From the NCBI GenBank assembly GCA_028386065.3, contig JAKUCV010005631.1, positions 124,001 to 188,000 of the forward strand: a stretch of 64,000 bases of DNA, in the 5' to 3' direction. Positions 1 to 10,860 of the stretch are shown piece by piece. A model generated the notes under the pieces. It saw only the letters and a program-made list of their open reading frames with translations. It did no database searches and had not been told where the DNA came from. Positions within the stretch are counted from its first letter, which is position 1; each line of letters starts with the position of its first letter. Source of the DNA: Turnera subulata (Eukaryota > Streptophyta > Magnoliopsida > Malpighiales > Passifloraceae). Position numbers and translations under genes: made by a program.

Positions 1-1766
1 TTTTCTTGCACCAATAAATTTTTGTTCTCCATAATTTAGGACGACATTTTTTATGATTCTTTATATGTCCCTTGGCTGAACTAGAGGTGTCAAGTATAGT
101 ATAATTATAACAATATCTAATAGATAACCAAAAATAATAATTCTTATTGAGGGTAAAAATAATATTCATTCATTATCTATTAAAATATACAATAAATATT
201 AAAATATTTGTGCTTTAAGTATAATAATAACAATAAATTTTTCTTAAAAAAATTATTTTGATTAGTATATGATTAATTCTTTATACCATTATAAAATCTA
301 CAGTAATGATAGTGTAAAATTTATAAATTAATTATAATAAAATTATTATTTATATTATTATAGTAAAAAATTTATTATAATTTTTTTAGATATGCAGCAA
401 TTTAAATCTTATAATTAAGTAATTTGTCTCATTACTAAATTTTTCCATCCATATTTTTGCCCCATTTTTTTTGAAAGATAAATTTTTCAATGATGATCCT
501 TCATTCATCCCCAAAATTAATAAAAAAAGGACGGAAGTATTTTTTCTCTCATGGTTATTATTGTATAGTGATGCAAAAATTACGTCATCTATAATCTAAT
601 TATTGGTAACATGTTATAATTCTTGGATTAAATAATTCTTTTTGTCACTAAATTTTTCCCCCATATTATTGTTCCAAATTTTGTTAAAAGATAAATTTTT
701 CCATGATGATTCTTCATTCGTCCCAAAAATTAATAAAAAAGGGACGAAAATATTTTGTCTCACTTGGTTAATATTGTATAGTGATGCAAAAATTGGCGTC
801 ATCTATAATCCTATGATTGGTGACGTGTTATAATTCGTAGTTTAAGTAATTCATTTTGTCACTAAATTTTTCCATTCATATCTTGGCGCTAAAAAGTTTT
901 GGCTCTATTTTATTAGTGACGAATTTGGGTGACGTCCCCAAAATTATTGGAAAAGAGACGAAAATATTATGTCTCCCATGGTTGTTATTATATAGTGACG
1001 TAAAAATTGCCACATCTATAATCCAAAGATTAGTGACGTGTTATAATTCGTAGTTTAAGTAATTCATTTCGTCACTAAATTTTTCCATCTATATCTTGGC
1101 GCTAAAAAATTTTGGCTCTAATTTATTAGTGACGAATTAGGGTCACGTCCCCAAAATTATTGGAAAAGGGACGAAAATATTATGTCTCCCATGGTTGTTA
1201 TTATATAGTGATGTAAAAAATGCGCCATCTATAATCCAAAGAATAGTGACGTGTTATAATTCATAGCTTAAGCAATTCATTTCGTCACTAAAGTTTTCCC
1301 TCCATATCTTGGCGCTAAAAAGTTTTGGCTCTAATTTATTATTGTCGAGTTAGGGTGACGTCCCCAAAATTAATGGAAAAGAGACGAAAATATTATGTCA
1401 CCCATGGTTGTTATTGTATAGTGATGTAAAAAGTACGTCATCTATAATCCAATGATTGGTGACGTGTTATAATTCGTAATTTAAGTAATTCATTTCGTCA
1501 CTAAATTTTTTCCTCCATATCTTGACGTTAAAAAATTTTGGCTCTAATTTATTAGTGACGAATTAGGGTGACGCTTATGATTTTCGTCACCAAATGATAC
1601 TTTTGGAGACAAAATGTTCATTACTTGTGATGAATTGACTTCGTCACAAAAAAAATATATATTGTTGACATATTATCCATTTTTCGTCACCAAAAAACCA
1701 TTTTAGGAGACGTATTCCAGAACGTCATCAAAAAAAATGTCCTCAAAGAATGAATTTGTTGTAATG
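1..1766. mobile_element. End of a CACTA-like DNA transposon (other end outside window)
   Basis: The stretch is AT-rich and filled with short motifs of the form TTCGTCAC/GTGACGAA in both orientations, the kind of subterminal repeats CACTA (En/Spm) elements carry. It ends at 1752-1766 in a sequence whose reverse complement begins CATTACAACAAATTC, very close to the canonical CACTACAAC terminus of this superfamily, with the second C of CAC replaced by T. No transposase reading frame is visible, so this is a non-autonomous or truncated copy. The opposite terminus must lie left of position 1, so the 3-bp target duplication cannot be tested. Assignment to CACTA rests on the terminus and subterminal motifs only. 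Confidence 0.55.
414..1575. repeat. Tandem array of ~213-bp units inside the CACTA-like element
   Basis: Units begin near 414, 629, 844, 1055, 1270 and 1482, each opening with a variant of AAGTAATTCATTTCGTCACT, so the period is 211-215 bp. The later four copies resemble each other most and also share the blocks TTGGCGCTAAAAA and GGTGACGTCCCC. The first two are more diverged. The repeated GTGACG/CGTCAC motif occurs several times per unit. The small reading frames at 642-833 and 856-1053 fall in this array and look fortuitous. Confidence 0.8.
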
Positions 1767-2101
1767 TTTGTAGGCACGTAACCTAAGTGTTTACATGATG
1801 CATATGGATACAAAGGGGATGTCCCTATTTTCGTCTTGTTAGTCTGTTCAGCACACCCTATTGCGCTTGGGATTTACCCAGAATCCAAAACACAAAAAGA
1901 GTCCATCTTACTGATATAGTTTATTTTTTCTTGCTGAAAACAGATGGATGTGGATTGCTAGGGCCGGTTAGACCCAATAATAAAGTTGTCTATTTATTGT
2001 TGATCGGTTAGACCCAATAATGAAGTTTTTTTTGTCATTACCAATTCTTGTTCATTAGTGTAGCCAGTATGGCATACACATTTTTACCTCAAACCAAAGC
2101 C

Positions 2102-2440
2102 TTAGGAAAGTATACCGTGGCGCATTATGGTGCGATTCAAAGTTTGATCAGTCCATGCCATTAAAATTTTATTGAGGCAGTCTGTTTCCAAAATTAGCTT
2201 AGGAATACGCGGCCATGTAGCAAAAAGTAGGCCTTGCCTCATAGCTAGAACTTCAGCCAAAAAGGGATCAGACGTGTAGGGGAGTCTTTGTGAGCAACAA
2301 GCAAAAAATATACCGTTACCATATATCAGTACGGTGCCAAGACCTGCTTCACCAGTGTCCTGAAAGATTTTCAGCGTAATGGTGACGTATGACCAACAGG
2401 GTTGGGCGGCCATGTCATGATGACCGCCAGCTCCTGGTGG
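2102..2440 (-). pseudogene. LINE RNase H-like (RVT_3) domain fragment
   Basis: An open frame of 103 codons reads like the RNase H-like domain found at the C-terminus of plant L1-type LINE polyproteins. It includes a DTGEAGLG-type strand, the characteristic AEVLAMRQGL helix and an ILETDCL segment with the expected acidic residue. No reverse transcriptase is attached on either side and the frame ends abruptly, so this is a short relic. The frame is open for about 25 codons upstream of the first methionine. Confidence 0.7.
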
Positions 2441-2816
2441 TCCTGTATGGATGACCGCCCAGCCTTGGCGGTCTTCTCAAGAAGAACGTCCGGCCTTTTC
2501 TATAGTATGCAATTTTACCTTTTTAAACTAATATATCTCAAGTTATAGAATGTTAAATTTGGGTGTTTACAGATACTCCTTATTGGTGAATTCTTAAGGA
2601 TTGATGACAAACCAACGCTAGAGCAAAACACTCAAACTTGAAGCTTGATCATGTGTTGTGTACTGTCTTATGATATAATGATCTAAGAACTCATGAGAAG
2701 ACCGCCATACATTATTATAAGCTCATCCATGGCATGTGGAAAAAACTAATTATTTAATAAAAGGTTGTGCTCTTCTTTCCAACACTTTAGAGGGCCTTCG
2801 AGTTCTTTCCTAACCA

Positions 2817-2817
<1 letters not shown>
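2441..2817. other. Intergenic, nothing recognised
   Basis: AT-rich sequence with no open frame of note and no repeat that I can place. Confidence 0.5.

Positions 2818-2867
<50 letters not shown>
2818..2867. repeat. (AT)n microsatellite
   Basis: About 50 bp of uninterrupted AT dinucleotides. Confidence 0.97.
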
Positions 2868-2870
<3 letters not shown>

Positions 2871-3202
2871 GGTGAAATGTCAGCCATCTTCAATCAAGGA
2901 GCTTGATGTTCAAAAAAAATAAAAATCAAGGAGCTTGTTGTTTGAGGATGAGAATAATCCAATATTTCTCACAATAATGGCCTATCTGCCACACCAATCC
3001 CCAAAATATAATATTGGCAATGATGGAGGTTGGCACGTCGTTGTTTGATGATATATTCCTAATTTCAATAATCGGCTCATCATTGAAGTAATATAATCAT
3101 TTTATTATGATGAGATAGCGTATCCAAGATCATTCTCATAAAGATATGTTCATTACATTGATGCAATATAATTATTTTTTTTTGTTTGCTGAATTAAAAA
3201 AA

Positions 3203-3415
3203 AAAAAAAAGAAGCTGATCCAAGCTATAAAGGACACTTCAGCTCCTGATCCAGAGTGGCAATTGCACGCGCTCATTACCAGCATTAGCCAACTTCTCAA
3301 TGACACATATCTTTGTTTCATGTAAACAGATCAATGAATAGGGTAGCTGATAAATTGGCCAAGTTTGCTAGAACTCAATCTCTCCTTGGCATGGCGGTAT
3401 GTTCATACCTGGAGA
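3203..3415 (+). pseudogene. LINE RNase H-like domain, C-terminal fragment
   Basis: The plus strand encodes a stretch with the helix KLIQAIKDTSAPDPEWQLHA followed, after a frameshift near 3320, by RSMNRVADKLAKFAR. This is the typical end of the plant RVT_3 RNase H domain, where R-x-x-N-x-x-A-D-x-L-A-K/R is conserved. It is in the opposite orientation to the fragment at 2102-2440, so the two come from separate insertions or a rearrangement. Confidence 0.65.
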
Positions 3416-3865
3416 GATTAAGTCAATTGTATTATCCCATTTAAGTCCTTATTTTCTCGAATCATTTCAATTAAGTCTCTATAAATCTGATGGAGGAGTG
3501 ATTTCGGACCCCTAATTATATGTCTTAATTATATAGCCGGAGTCTTATAACTTGTCGCAATCCTGTATCGGGATAGTCGGGTGGCGATGTTGCATTTTGT
3601 ACCGGTAAAATAAACACGTATCGGGTTACCATTGGCTACACTATATTATTTCATAATAAAGTGTTCAATATGGTAAGCCAACACGAGTCCATTTTTATCC
3701 AATTATATAAAATATCACATATTTGTGGTGCCTGATATTGCAAAAGAACTATTAGAATTACGGTATGAAATCTTGCACTGTCGAGATTGACATCGTATCG
3801 ATAGTCCGATTGATGAGGTACTCTAATACAGAATTAGAAAGGTGTAACAGATTTTCTTGTCTTTT
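3416..3865. other. Intergenic, nothing recognised
   Basis: AT-rich with no coding signal; it leads into a dispersed repeat. Confidence 0.5.
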
Positions 3866-4170
3866 TCAGCATATAAGCGAAAGCACGGATTAGTGGGATC
3901 AGAAACTGTTCCGTCGGCTTGGATTATTGGTCGGTGGAGACCGTCACAGTTTGTCGGATTGGCCCTTTTATCTCCACAGTTTAAACTTTATATCTGTGGC
4001 GGTTGCGGGTTGTCTCTGTGTTTGTTTCTTTATATCCAAGTTATTTGTTAGCCTACCCTTAATGGTGGCTGATATACTGCACAAATTGGGACCTAATTGG
4101 GCTTAAGTGAACACTCCTTATGGGTAAACTCTACTTTTTCAAATATGTCCCACTCACACATAATGAGAAT
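3866..4170 (-). repeat. Dispersed repeat related to the copia LTR at 60.8-61.1 kb
   Basis: Blocks such as CTTGGATTATTG, GGTGGCT-ATAT-CTGCA and TTGGGCTTAAGTGA occur in the same order and spacing here and at 60840-61085. Since the latter lies inside the candidate LTR of the right-hand copia element, this copy is probably an LTR relic of the same family. Neither terminus nor target duplication can be identified here. Confidence 0.6.
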
Positions 4171-5430
4171 GCTCATTAATACAATTACTAGGTGATATGC
4201 TTTGATGCAAAGGAATGTTTTACCGAAATCACTGATGAAGGGGAATGTCCCTAGTTTCTACAATGTCTGTGATATGAGGGGATGTGCCTAGTATGATACA
4301 TGAAAGTCATGAGATTTTGAAAACAACCAAGTCAAAGCAAGCTTAAAAGGAAAGACGAATTATCCCATCAAAAATCCAAAAGCTTAGTGTATAGAAACTC
4401 TAATGACCATGAACATTTTCTGTTTTATGAGGGCCCATGGGTTGTTGAAAGCAAAATAAATTGAGGTTTTGAAAAATTTCCACCATCCTTAACCAAAGAA
4501 AGTTTAGATCAAGATTCTCAATGATGAGTACTCGGAGTTTAAGAAAATAGAAGAGAGAAAAATCCCATATGCATGTAAGTGTGAATTGACGTCATAAAAA
4601 TTTTTAGAAAACAAATCTCATAGGCAAATTTTTGGTCTTAACTCCACTATTGAGGATGAATGCTCTAAAGTATTTACATCCTCATATAACTCAATAAGTC
4701 ACTTTTATGAGATAAAATCACTATCAATAGTAGAATATTAATAGTTTCCCAAACGCTCCTTGAGATTTAAACCTTTCGATGTGTCTCGAGCCAAAGTAGA
4801 ATTCACTTACGCAATGCAGAGGCAAAAAGAGTATGAAGCAATTCAAAATTCTAAGTCTTAACTTCATCGTTTTACCATTTTGATCGTTAATATTATTTGT
4901 TCAAACAAATCAAAAATTTAACTTCGTACACAATGTTGGAACGACATGGTTTTGATTCAATTATGGCCAAAATCAAACTATACGAAAGTTAAATGGGTGA
5001 AGTAAAATTAATATTTCTCACATTTGCCATACTTCATCTTATCCAATGTTTATTAAAAAATAAATACCGATGGTATGCAAAAATGGGGAAAAATATATGG
5101 ACAATTTTTTATGAAATACTTCAATTTCCGAGTGAGTTGCTGAGGGTTGAAGAAAAGAGCGGATCATCTAGTGGATTGTTATTGTACATAAGAAATTAGT
5201 GGATTGGTGAGTGGAAACACAAGAGAGAACTTTATTATATAAAGGTAATACAGGTACACGTGGAACTAGTGGATTGGGGGAGTGGAAACACAAGAAATGT
5301 AAGAGATTATACAAAGATAATTAATGTTGTAACACGCACAAGCATGACATAAGCGGAAATGGAGAAACCTTAATTTTATTCTGCGACGACAGTGCATTCA
5401 CGTCTTCCACAGGGCACATCAGCCCCCTTG
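4171..5430. other. Intergenic, nothing recognised
   Basis: About 1.26 kb of AT-rich sequence. The 68-codon frame at 4993-5199 has no recognisable domain and no supporting signals. The right end must hold the 3' UTR of the minus-strand gene that follows. Confidence 0.5.
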
Positions 5431-5438
5431 AATTTCCT

Positions 5439-6736
5439 TCATTGGTTGGAATATGAGTTCTCTTTCTGGTTTCTGGGTTTGTTCGAAGGCATTTTGGCAT
5501 AACTCGGGTAAAACAATGGATTGGGCTTCGGCTCAAAGTCATTCTGTGGCTTGGCTTCCACTTCTTTCCCAACTTCATCCAGATTGTTCGAAGGCATTTT
5601 GGCATAACTCGGGTAATACAATATATTGGGCTTCGGCTCAAAGTTATTCAGTGGCTTGGCTTCTACTTCTTTCCCAACTTCATCCAGCTTGTTCGAAGGC
5701 ATTTTGGCATAACTCGGGTAATACAATATATTGGGCTTCGGCTCAAAGTTATTCAGTGGCTTGGCTTCTGCTTCTTTCCCGAATTCATCCAGATTGTTCG
5801 AAGGCATTTTGGCATAACTTGGGTAATACAAAAAATTGGGCTTAGGCTCAAAGTTATTCAGTGGCTTGGCTTCTACCTCTTTCCCAACTTCATCCAGATT
5901 GTTCGAAGGCATTTTGGCATAACTCGGGTAAACCAATATATTGGGCTTCGGCTCAAAGTCAATCTGTGGCTTGGCTTCTACTTCTTTCCCAACTTCATCC
6001 AGATTGTTCGAAGGCATTTTGGCATAACTCGGGTAATACAATATATTGGGCTTCGGCTCAAAGTCATTCTGTGGCTTGGCTTCTACTTCTTTCCCAACTT
6101 CATCCAGATTGTTCGAAGGCATTTTGGCATAACTCGGGTAATACAATATATTGGGCTTCGGCTCAAAGTCATTCTGTGGCTTGGCTTCTACTTCTTTCCC
6201 AACTTCATCCTTCGAAGGCATTTTGGCATAACTCGGGTAATATAAAAAATTGGGCTTCGGCTCAAAGTTATTCAGTGGCTTGGCTTCTACTTCTTTCCCA
6301 ACTTCATCCAAATTGTTCGAAGGCATTTTGGCATAACTTGGGTAATACAATATATTGGGGTTCGGCTCAAAGTCATTCTGTGGCCTGGCTTGCTTTGAAA
6401 CCGTATTTCCCTTGTACTGAGGGATATTTGTTGAGCCGGAATTGGTTTCTCCAGTAGAGTCAACCAGCATCTGGATTGCTTCAGGCATAAGTTGATCACC
6501 CATTACACCCTTCCAATATTCATGGAGATCCTTTCTGCCATCCACGTTGGAAGCGAGCTGCGAAAAGTAAAGAGTTCAATTCGTTAGCATTTCCAAATGA
6601 TCGTCGTGTGCTTCATCGCAATAGTAATATATAGGAAAAGAAAATGAATTTAGGATACACAAAAGGGAAGTACACAGCTACAGAATCTTACTAGTAGGAA
6701 AGGGAGAAGGGCAAAGAGAGGCAAGAACGATCTCAT
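5439..6736 (-). CDS. Organ-specific protein S2/P4-type (DUF2775) secreted repeat protein
   Basis: Two exons: 6736-6692 and 6557-5439, with donor GTAAGA at 6691 and acceptor CAG ending at 6558. They join in phase 0 into a 387-residue protein. Residues 1-15 plus the start of exon 2 form a signal peptide (MRSFLPLFALLPFLLLAS). Then comes the family signature RKDLHEYWKGVMGDQLMPEA, with E-Y-W-K and Q-x-M-P-E-A, as in organ-specific S2/P4 and nodulin-like DUF2775 proteins. The rest is nine near-identical units of 35 residues (one of 33) with a core D/N-F-E-P-K-P-N-x-L-Y-Y-P-S-Y-A-K-M-P-S. Family members usually have fewer, more diverged units. The protein should be secreted or in the wall; its biochemical role is unknown. 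An in-frame ATG at 6754 would add MQRHRT; I prefer 6736 because it gives a standard signal peptide. Loss of two codons in one unit keeps the frame. Confidence 0.88.
5478..6383 (-). repeat. 105-bp coding tandem repeat, nine units
   Basis: The array makes up most of exon 2 of the organ-specific protein gene. Eight units are followed by a partial ninth that runs into the C-terminal tail. All are 105 bp except the second from the N-terminus, which is 99 bp. Unit-to-unit identity is very high, which suggests recent expansion or homogenisation. Because the period is a multiple of three, the opposite strand is also open over 5453-6457, which explains the long plus-strand shadow frames there. Confidence 0.93.
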
Positions 6737-6811
6737 AGTTCTATGTCTTTGCATACTCTTAGCTTCTTGTATGAGTTTACTGATGGGAGAAGGTTAGCCA
6801 TATGCACTCCC

Positions 6812-6819
6812 TTATATAG
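6812..6819 (-). promoter_or_regulatory. TATA box of the organ-specific protein gene
   Basis: The minus strand reads CTATATAAGGG here, 76-83 bases before the favoured ATG at 6736, so transcription should begin near 6785. RY-like CATGCA motifs flank it just upstream. Inferred from sequence only. Confidence 0.7.
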
Positions 6820-6859
6820 GGAGTGAGTGCATAAGGTTAGCCATGCATTCCCTTTATTC

Positions 6860-7189
6860 TTTCCATTACGAACGACACGTCACGCTTCGCTCGACACATA
6901 TCTCCGTATTGTTCTTCATCCTCTCCAAAAATTGGTGATAAGATCACGAATGTCGGTGATATAAGATTTAACCAAATTATTTTGTTTCAATAATGCATTT
7001 GAACTTAACGCTTACAATAATGCATGCGGGTCCTTTATTTTTTAGAGGATAGGGAGACCTCGTGATTTGGCATCTTCCAGACCAGGCCAGAATACAGAGA
7101 TGAGTTTCTTGGAATTTGGGTTGAGGGAAAAGAAATTCATCCGAAATGAAAGATTACAAGCTGTATTAAACCAGCAAAAACTAGATTTA
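6860..7189. other. Intergenic, nothing recognised
   Basis: Upstream region of the organ-specific protein gene. No coding signal; no repeat could be placed. Confidence 0.4.
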
Positions 7190-7335
7190 AATCTGAACTC
7201 GTATAATTTAGAAAAAAGAACAATTATTTCTGATATGATTTATTATCTTTCTTTCGTATAGATATTAAGTCTACATTATCATACATATGAGTCTTTCAAG
7301 TTTAATAACAATACTCTTCTAAACAATAATTCTTC
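7190..7335 (+). mobile_element. Copia-type LTR fragment
   Basis: The segment with CTTTCGTATAGATATTAAG and CATACATATGAGTCTTT matches the reverse complement of about 9500-9660. That second copy leads into a primer-binding-site-like motif, so both are probably pieces of the same LTR family in opposite orientation. Both ends are eroded here. Confidence 0.5.
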
Positions 7336-7480
7336 AATGGTTTAAAGAGCTACGAAGGGGGATGATTTTAGTGAGCCACAATTGGTTTATTCCAGGACTT
7401 TGTGATTCTAAAATCTTTACAATCAGGGACACACTATCGGCAAAGAAATAGGACAAAGTATAAAAGAAAAAAGAAAAAAA
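7335..7480 (-). repeat. Dispersed repeat, inverted copy of 18.27-18.39 kb
   Basis: The reverse complement holds TTTGTCCTATTTCTTT, then GAATCACAAAGTCC and CCAATTGTGGCTCACTAAAA, in the same order as at 18290-18390 and its duplicate at 26880-26970. Function unknown. Confidence 0.7.
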
Positions 7481-8469
7481 AAGAGAATAAGAAAGTTTGT
7501 ATCGGGTATTCTGAAACTGTGAATAATACTTCATTACTCTTTACTCAAAAAAAAAAAAAAGAAGTAAAAGAAAATGAATGAGTGATAGAGAAACTGTATC
7601 ACATACAGAGACTATTATTTCACATACACAAACAAAGAATGTATCTGTATTTATAGAGAGATGATGAAATTTTTTAAGAGATGCATGATAAAAAAACAAA
7701 AATGATTAAAGGTTAGTTGAGTATAATATAATTCTTATCAGATAACAATAATAGAGCAAAACACATAATATATATATATAGCAATCTCTGCGTGTGAATT
7801 TTCTTTTAACCAATTTGGGTCTGACTGGAATTCTTTTTAAAAGAATATAATTAAGATCAGAATCATCAATTTAAATAAAAATAGTTTTATCCTTATCTTT
7901 ATTGATTAGAAACTCTGCTTATCAGTTTAATGGAAAAAATATATATAATTTTGCGTGTGAATTTACATTTGAACAATTTGAGTGCGATTGAAATTCTTTT
8001 TAAAAGAGTATAATAGATCAGGTTACTCTGAGATAATTTTGTTTGTCATTATGGCCAATCAGACTACACCAACAACTCTCCAGATGGCAATAAAAAAAGA
8101 GCCCAAAGCCTCCACATGGCAATAAAGCAAGACTCTAAAAATCCTATGTGTTAAAACCTGGTGAGGGATACAGCTTCAAATATATATAATAGATTTCCTT
8201 TTCTACACAAAATAACAACAAAATAGGCAAATTAATATTCAGACGTTTAATGGGGCTTTAATCCACGAAAATCTGATGTTATATGGATCTAGAAATTTGT
8301 TCTACGGCTAGGCCTAAGTGTATGGATTATCCATTAATCAAACTATTAGGTTATCATGCCAAATTAAAGTCCAAAAATCAAATAAGTCAACCTTGGACTC
8401 TAAAATGCCAGTACAATCTAATAAATATAACAACGAGTCAAATTTGAGTGTTTACAAAGATATTTCATG
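7481..8469. other. Intergenic, nothing recognised
   Basis: AT-rich. Two similar passages (GTGTGAATTT followed by CAATTTGxGT and ATTCTTTTTAAAAGA, near 7790 and 7955) indicate a diverged local duplication of about 165 bp spacing. No gene. Confidence 0.5.
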
Positions 8470-8592
8470 AACAAACTTTAGGTCCAGACCTGTATCTAGT
8501 CAACACAAGGAAAAAGCTATAATTTGTCTTCGTCATCATCTTCATGACAGCCTGAAGACTGAATATCTTACTTTCAAAGATCCTGTCGATCA
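8470..8592 (+). pseudogene. Copia gag fragment
   Basis: The passage is closely similar to 15588-15690, where the same DNA encodes a copia gag segment (HKAKAIIFLRHHLHDSLK, then EYLTVKD). Here small changes have broken the frame. Only about 40 codons survive. Confidence 0.65.
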
Positions 8593-8999
8593 TTGGAAAA
8601 TTTAAAAAAAGAGATATATTAGAAAGAAACGTTAGAAAGAAAGACAGAGATTAGTGAGAGAAATCTATTCCTTATGAAGAGATCAAGAGAAAAGCAAGAA
8701 GGGATTAATGAAATCGAGAAGACAACATCATGTAATTACCAGGTATGTCTTCAACCTTACGTAATTAGTGGAAAATAATTTCGCATCAGAAAAAAATAGT
8801 GAAAGATAATTAGTTCTAAAAATCTTATGGATTTTTATGTTATTGATTCAATTAGGAATTAAATTATTGTTTGTTAATTGTTGATTATTATGTTGTTCAT
8901 GTTAATTAATCTAACACTTTTGACGTGAACGTAGAAAAGTCATGAAATTGAGTTTTCCAAACATAAACTTTTTCCAATGCATTCTGCCAACGTAGGAGG

Positions 9000-9200
9000 C
9001 AGGTGCAGGCGAGGCAGACCCGACGGGTCTTGCCGGGTTGCGGGCGTGGCCGTCGGGTTTCATCATCCCGGCGGCACGTCCGCCGGCAGCATAGGTCGGG
9101 GAAGGTACTGGTCGGTTGGCGACGGCGAAGGGAAGGCAGTGGTGGTGGCGGTGAGACGAGAAACAGGCCGGAAGCATTACGGGTGAATAGTAACCCAAGG
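9000..9200 (-). repeat. GC-rich block resembling the internal part of the gypsy LTRs
   Basis: A sharply GC-rich island in AT-rich DNA. It shares GGCGACGGCGA and (G)AAGGCAxTGGTGG-type strings with the GC block of the gypsy LTR at 13.9-14.3 kb and ends like it in a GTGAAxAGTxACCC motif. The overlapping frames at 8911-9314 look compositional rather than coding. Confidence 0.45.
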
Positions 9201-9284
9201 TGGCCAAACTGTTTCCGTTCCTCTTCTTCTTCGGTTTGTTTTTCGTTTCTTCTCTGCCGATTTTCTTCTCAGTTGGTTAGAGGC

Positions 9285-9665
9285 GTTATCGTGCTGATAA
9301 CGTGTTATGAATAATATGTTAAGATGAAGAATTTAATGGAGAAGAAGAAGTGAAGAGAAGGATGATGGGGAGAAGAAGGAAAGATAGGCAGAGCATTCAT
9401 TCCACCTTTTTATTCCTTAATTGTACAATATATAGAAATACAGAGGGATGTTAGGTGGGTATAATGACATTCATTTTTCACGTTTTATTTACAACAATCG
9501 AAGAATTATTGTTTAGAAGGGACTGTTATCAAACTTCAAAGACTCATATGTATGATAATGTAGACTTAATATCTAAAAGAAAGATAAAAATTATATCTGA
9601 AAATAATTCTTCTTTTCTCTAAAAGAAAGACAAGTTTATATCTAAAAGAAAGATAAGTTTATATC
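9285..9665 (-). mobile_element. Copia LTR end with primer-binding-like motif
   Basis: Read on the minus strand, LTR-like sequence with TGTATTTCTATATATTGTAC runs into ACACGTTATCAGCACG at about 9285-9305. The same CACGTTATCAGCA motif precedes a recognisable copia gag at 15.34 kb, so it marks the LTR-leader junction of this copia family. Upstream sequence also matches the plus-strand LTR piece at 7190-7335. No gag follows it in the expected position. Confidence 0.5.
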
Positions 9666-10189
9666 TTCTATCTCAAAAATTAACTTTCAAAAATGGCATA
9701 CTTATATTATTATAGTCATAAAAAAATTCAGTTATAAAAGTAAAAGCAGATCAAAATTGTATTCAGGAAGGGTTAATTCCTACAAAACCCTACCCGGCAG
9801 TACCATCAATGTTATAGGATGGTATTTTTGAGCAATAATCCAAGCCGAGACTTTTGATCCTACTACCGTATTTTTGCTTCATTATTAGGAGATACAATAG
9901 GTCTCCTGCACCATTCTATATGTGTAAAAAGAAATCCTAATTGGCAATGAGTACCACACAAATTGTCTTTTGGAGGATGTAAGAGATTGAGAAAAATAAT
10001 ACATATGTCATCTATCAATCAATGTCGCCTATGGTATGGCAGACGTGAAGCAAGATTTATTGTTGTCATCTACCAAGATTTATTATGCACCCAAAAGAGG
10101 GACCGTGCTTAATAACAAGAATGAGACCTTCCTGTTTAAGGTCCCTAATACTTAGCCACATCCAACAATCGTGCAATTTTAAATTTTGG
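9666..10189. other. Intergenic, nothing recognised
   Basis: AT-rich DNA without recognisable coding content. Confidence 0.45.
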
Positions 10190-10560
10190 TGCGAAGCTGG
10201 GGCGAAGCTGGGGCGTAGAATGAATTGCAACATATCTTTGAAAAGTCATGATGAAATTGAGTTTTCCAAACATAAACTTTTTCCAATGCATTCTACGTAC
10301 CAACTAGGCACACCACCGACACACACAGAACCCAGAGTGAGCAACATGAATGATGCAGTTTGAGGGAAATTCTCAACCGCAAAACGTGAATGCAGAGATT
10401 ACCAGCTTCAACTATATGCATAGGAGTTGGATGTTTTGATGATATGACCGTAGAAAAGCCATCAAATTGATTTTTCCAAACATAAACTTTCTGCAATTCA
10501 TTTTACGCCCCAGCTTCGCACACCGACACACACAGAACCAAGACAACTCGTAAACTATCC
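10190..10560. repeat. Inverted repeat arm paired with 15.88-16.80 kb
   Basis: The 10440-10550 part reads, on the minus strand, GGTTCTGTGTGTGTCGGTGT, then GCGAAGCTGGGGCG and TTATGTTTGGAAAA, exactly as on the plus strand at 16637-16797. A second, shorter copy lies at 10190-10310 with GAAGCTGGGGCG duplicated in tandem, and another near 15870-15910. The arms are about 6 kb apart with LTR and copia fragments between them. Confidence 0.75.
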
Positions 10561-10659
10561 AGACAACTAATTGTCTGCATGTCATTATAATACATATTAA
10601 ATACATATTATATATAGCGGTCATATCGATTTGACAGCCACATGGTAACACGGGTTATC

Positions 10660-10860
10660 ACCAATAGATTTCTCATCCATCCAAATATTGGCCCTAAATA
10701 ATTAGCCACATCCAAGAATCGTGCAATTTTAAATTTTGGCAGGCCATGTGGAAGCTGCAACATATCTTTGTCACCAATAATTGCATTTTTTTTACTTTAT
10801 CCTATTTCTTTTCCCATACTGTGTTCCTTCCTTGTATATATTTTACACCAATTGTGACGA
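10660..10860 (+). repeat. Dispersed ~190-bp module, copy 1
   Basis: It begins TCATCCATCCAAATATTGG and contains AATTAGCCACATCCAA, TTTTAAATTTTGGCAGGCC and GGAAGCTGCAACATATCTTT. Other copies lie at 18133-18330, 19456-19640, 26722-26910 and, shortened, 28050-28150. A fragment is also at 10150-10190. It has no coding capacity and does not look like a known terminal repeat. Confidence 0.8.

Noticed and set aside
5453..6457. Long plus-strand frames over the organ-specific protein gene
   Set aside because: They are antisense shadows of a 105-bp repeat; the minus strand has the signal peptide exon, splice sites and family signature.
7067..7261. 64-codon plus-strand frame upstream of the copia LTR piece
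   Set aside because: No recognisable domain; its 3' half is part of an LTR-like repeat.
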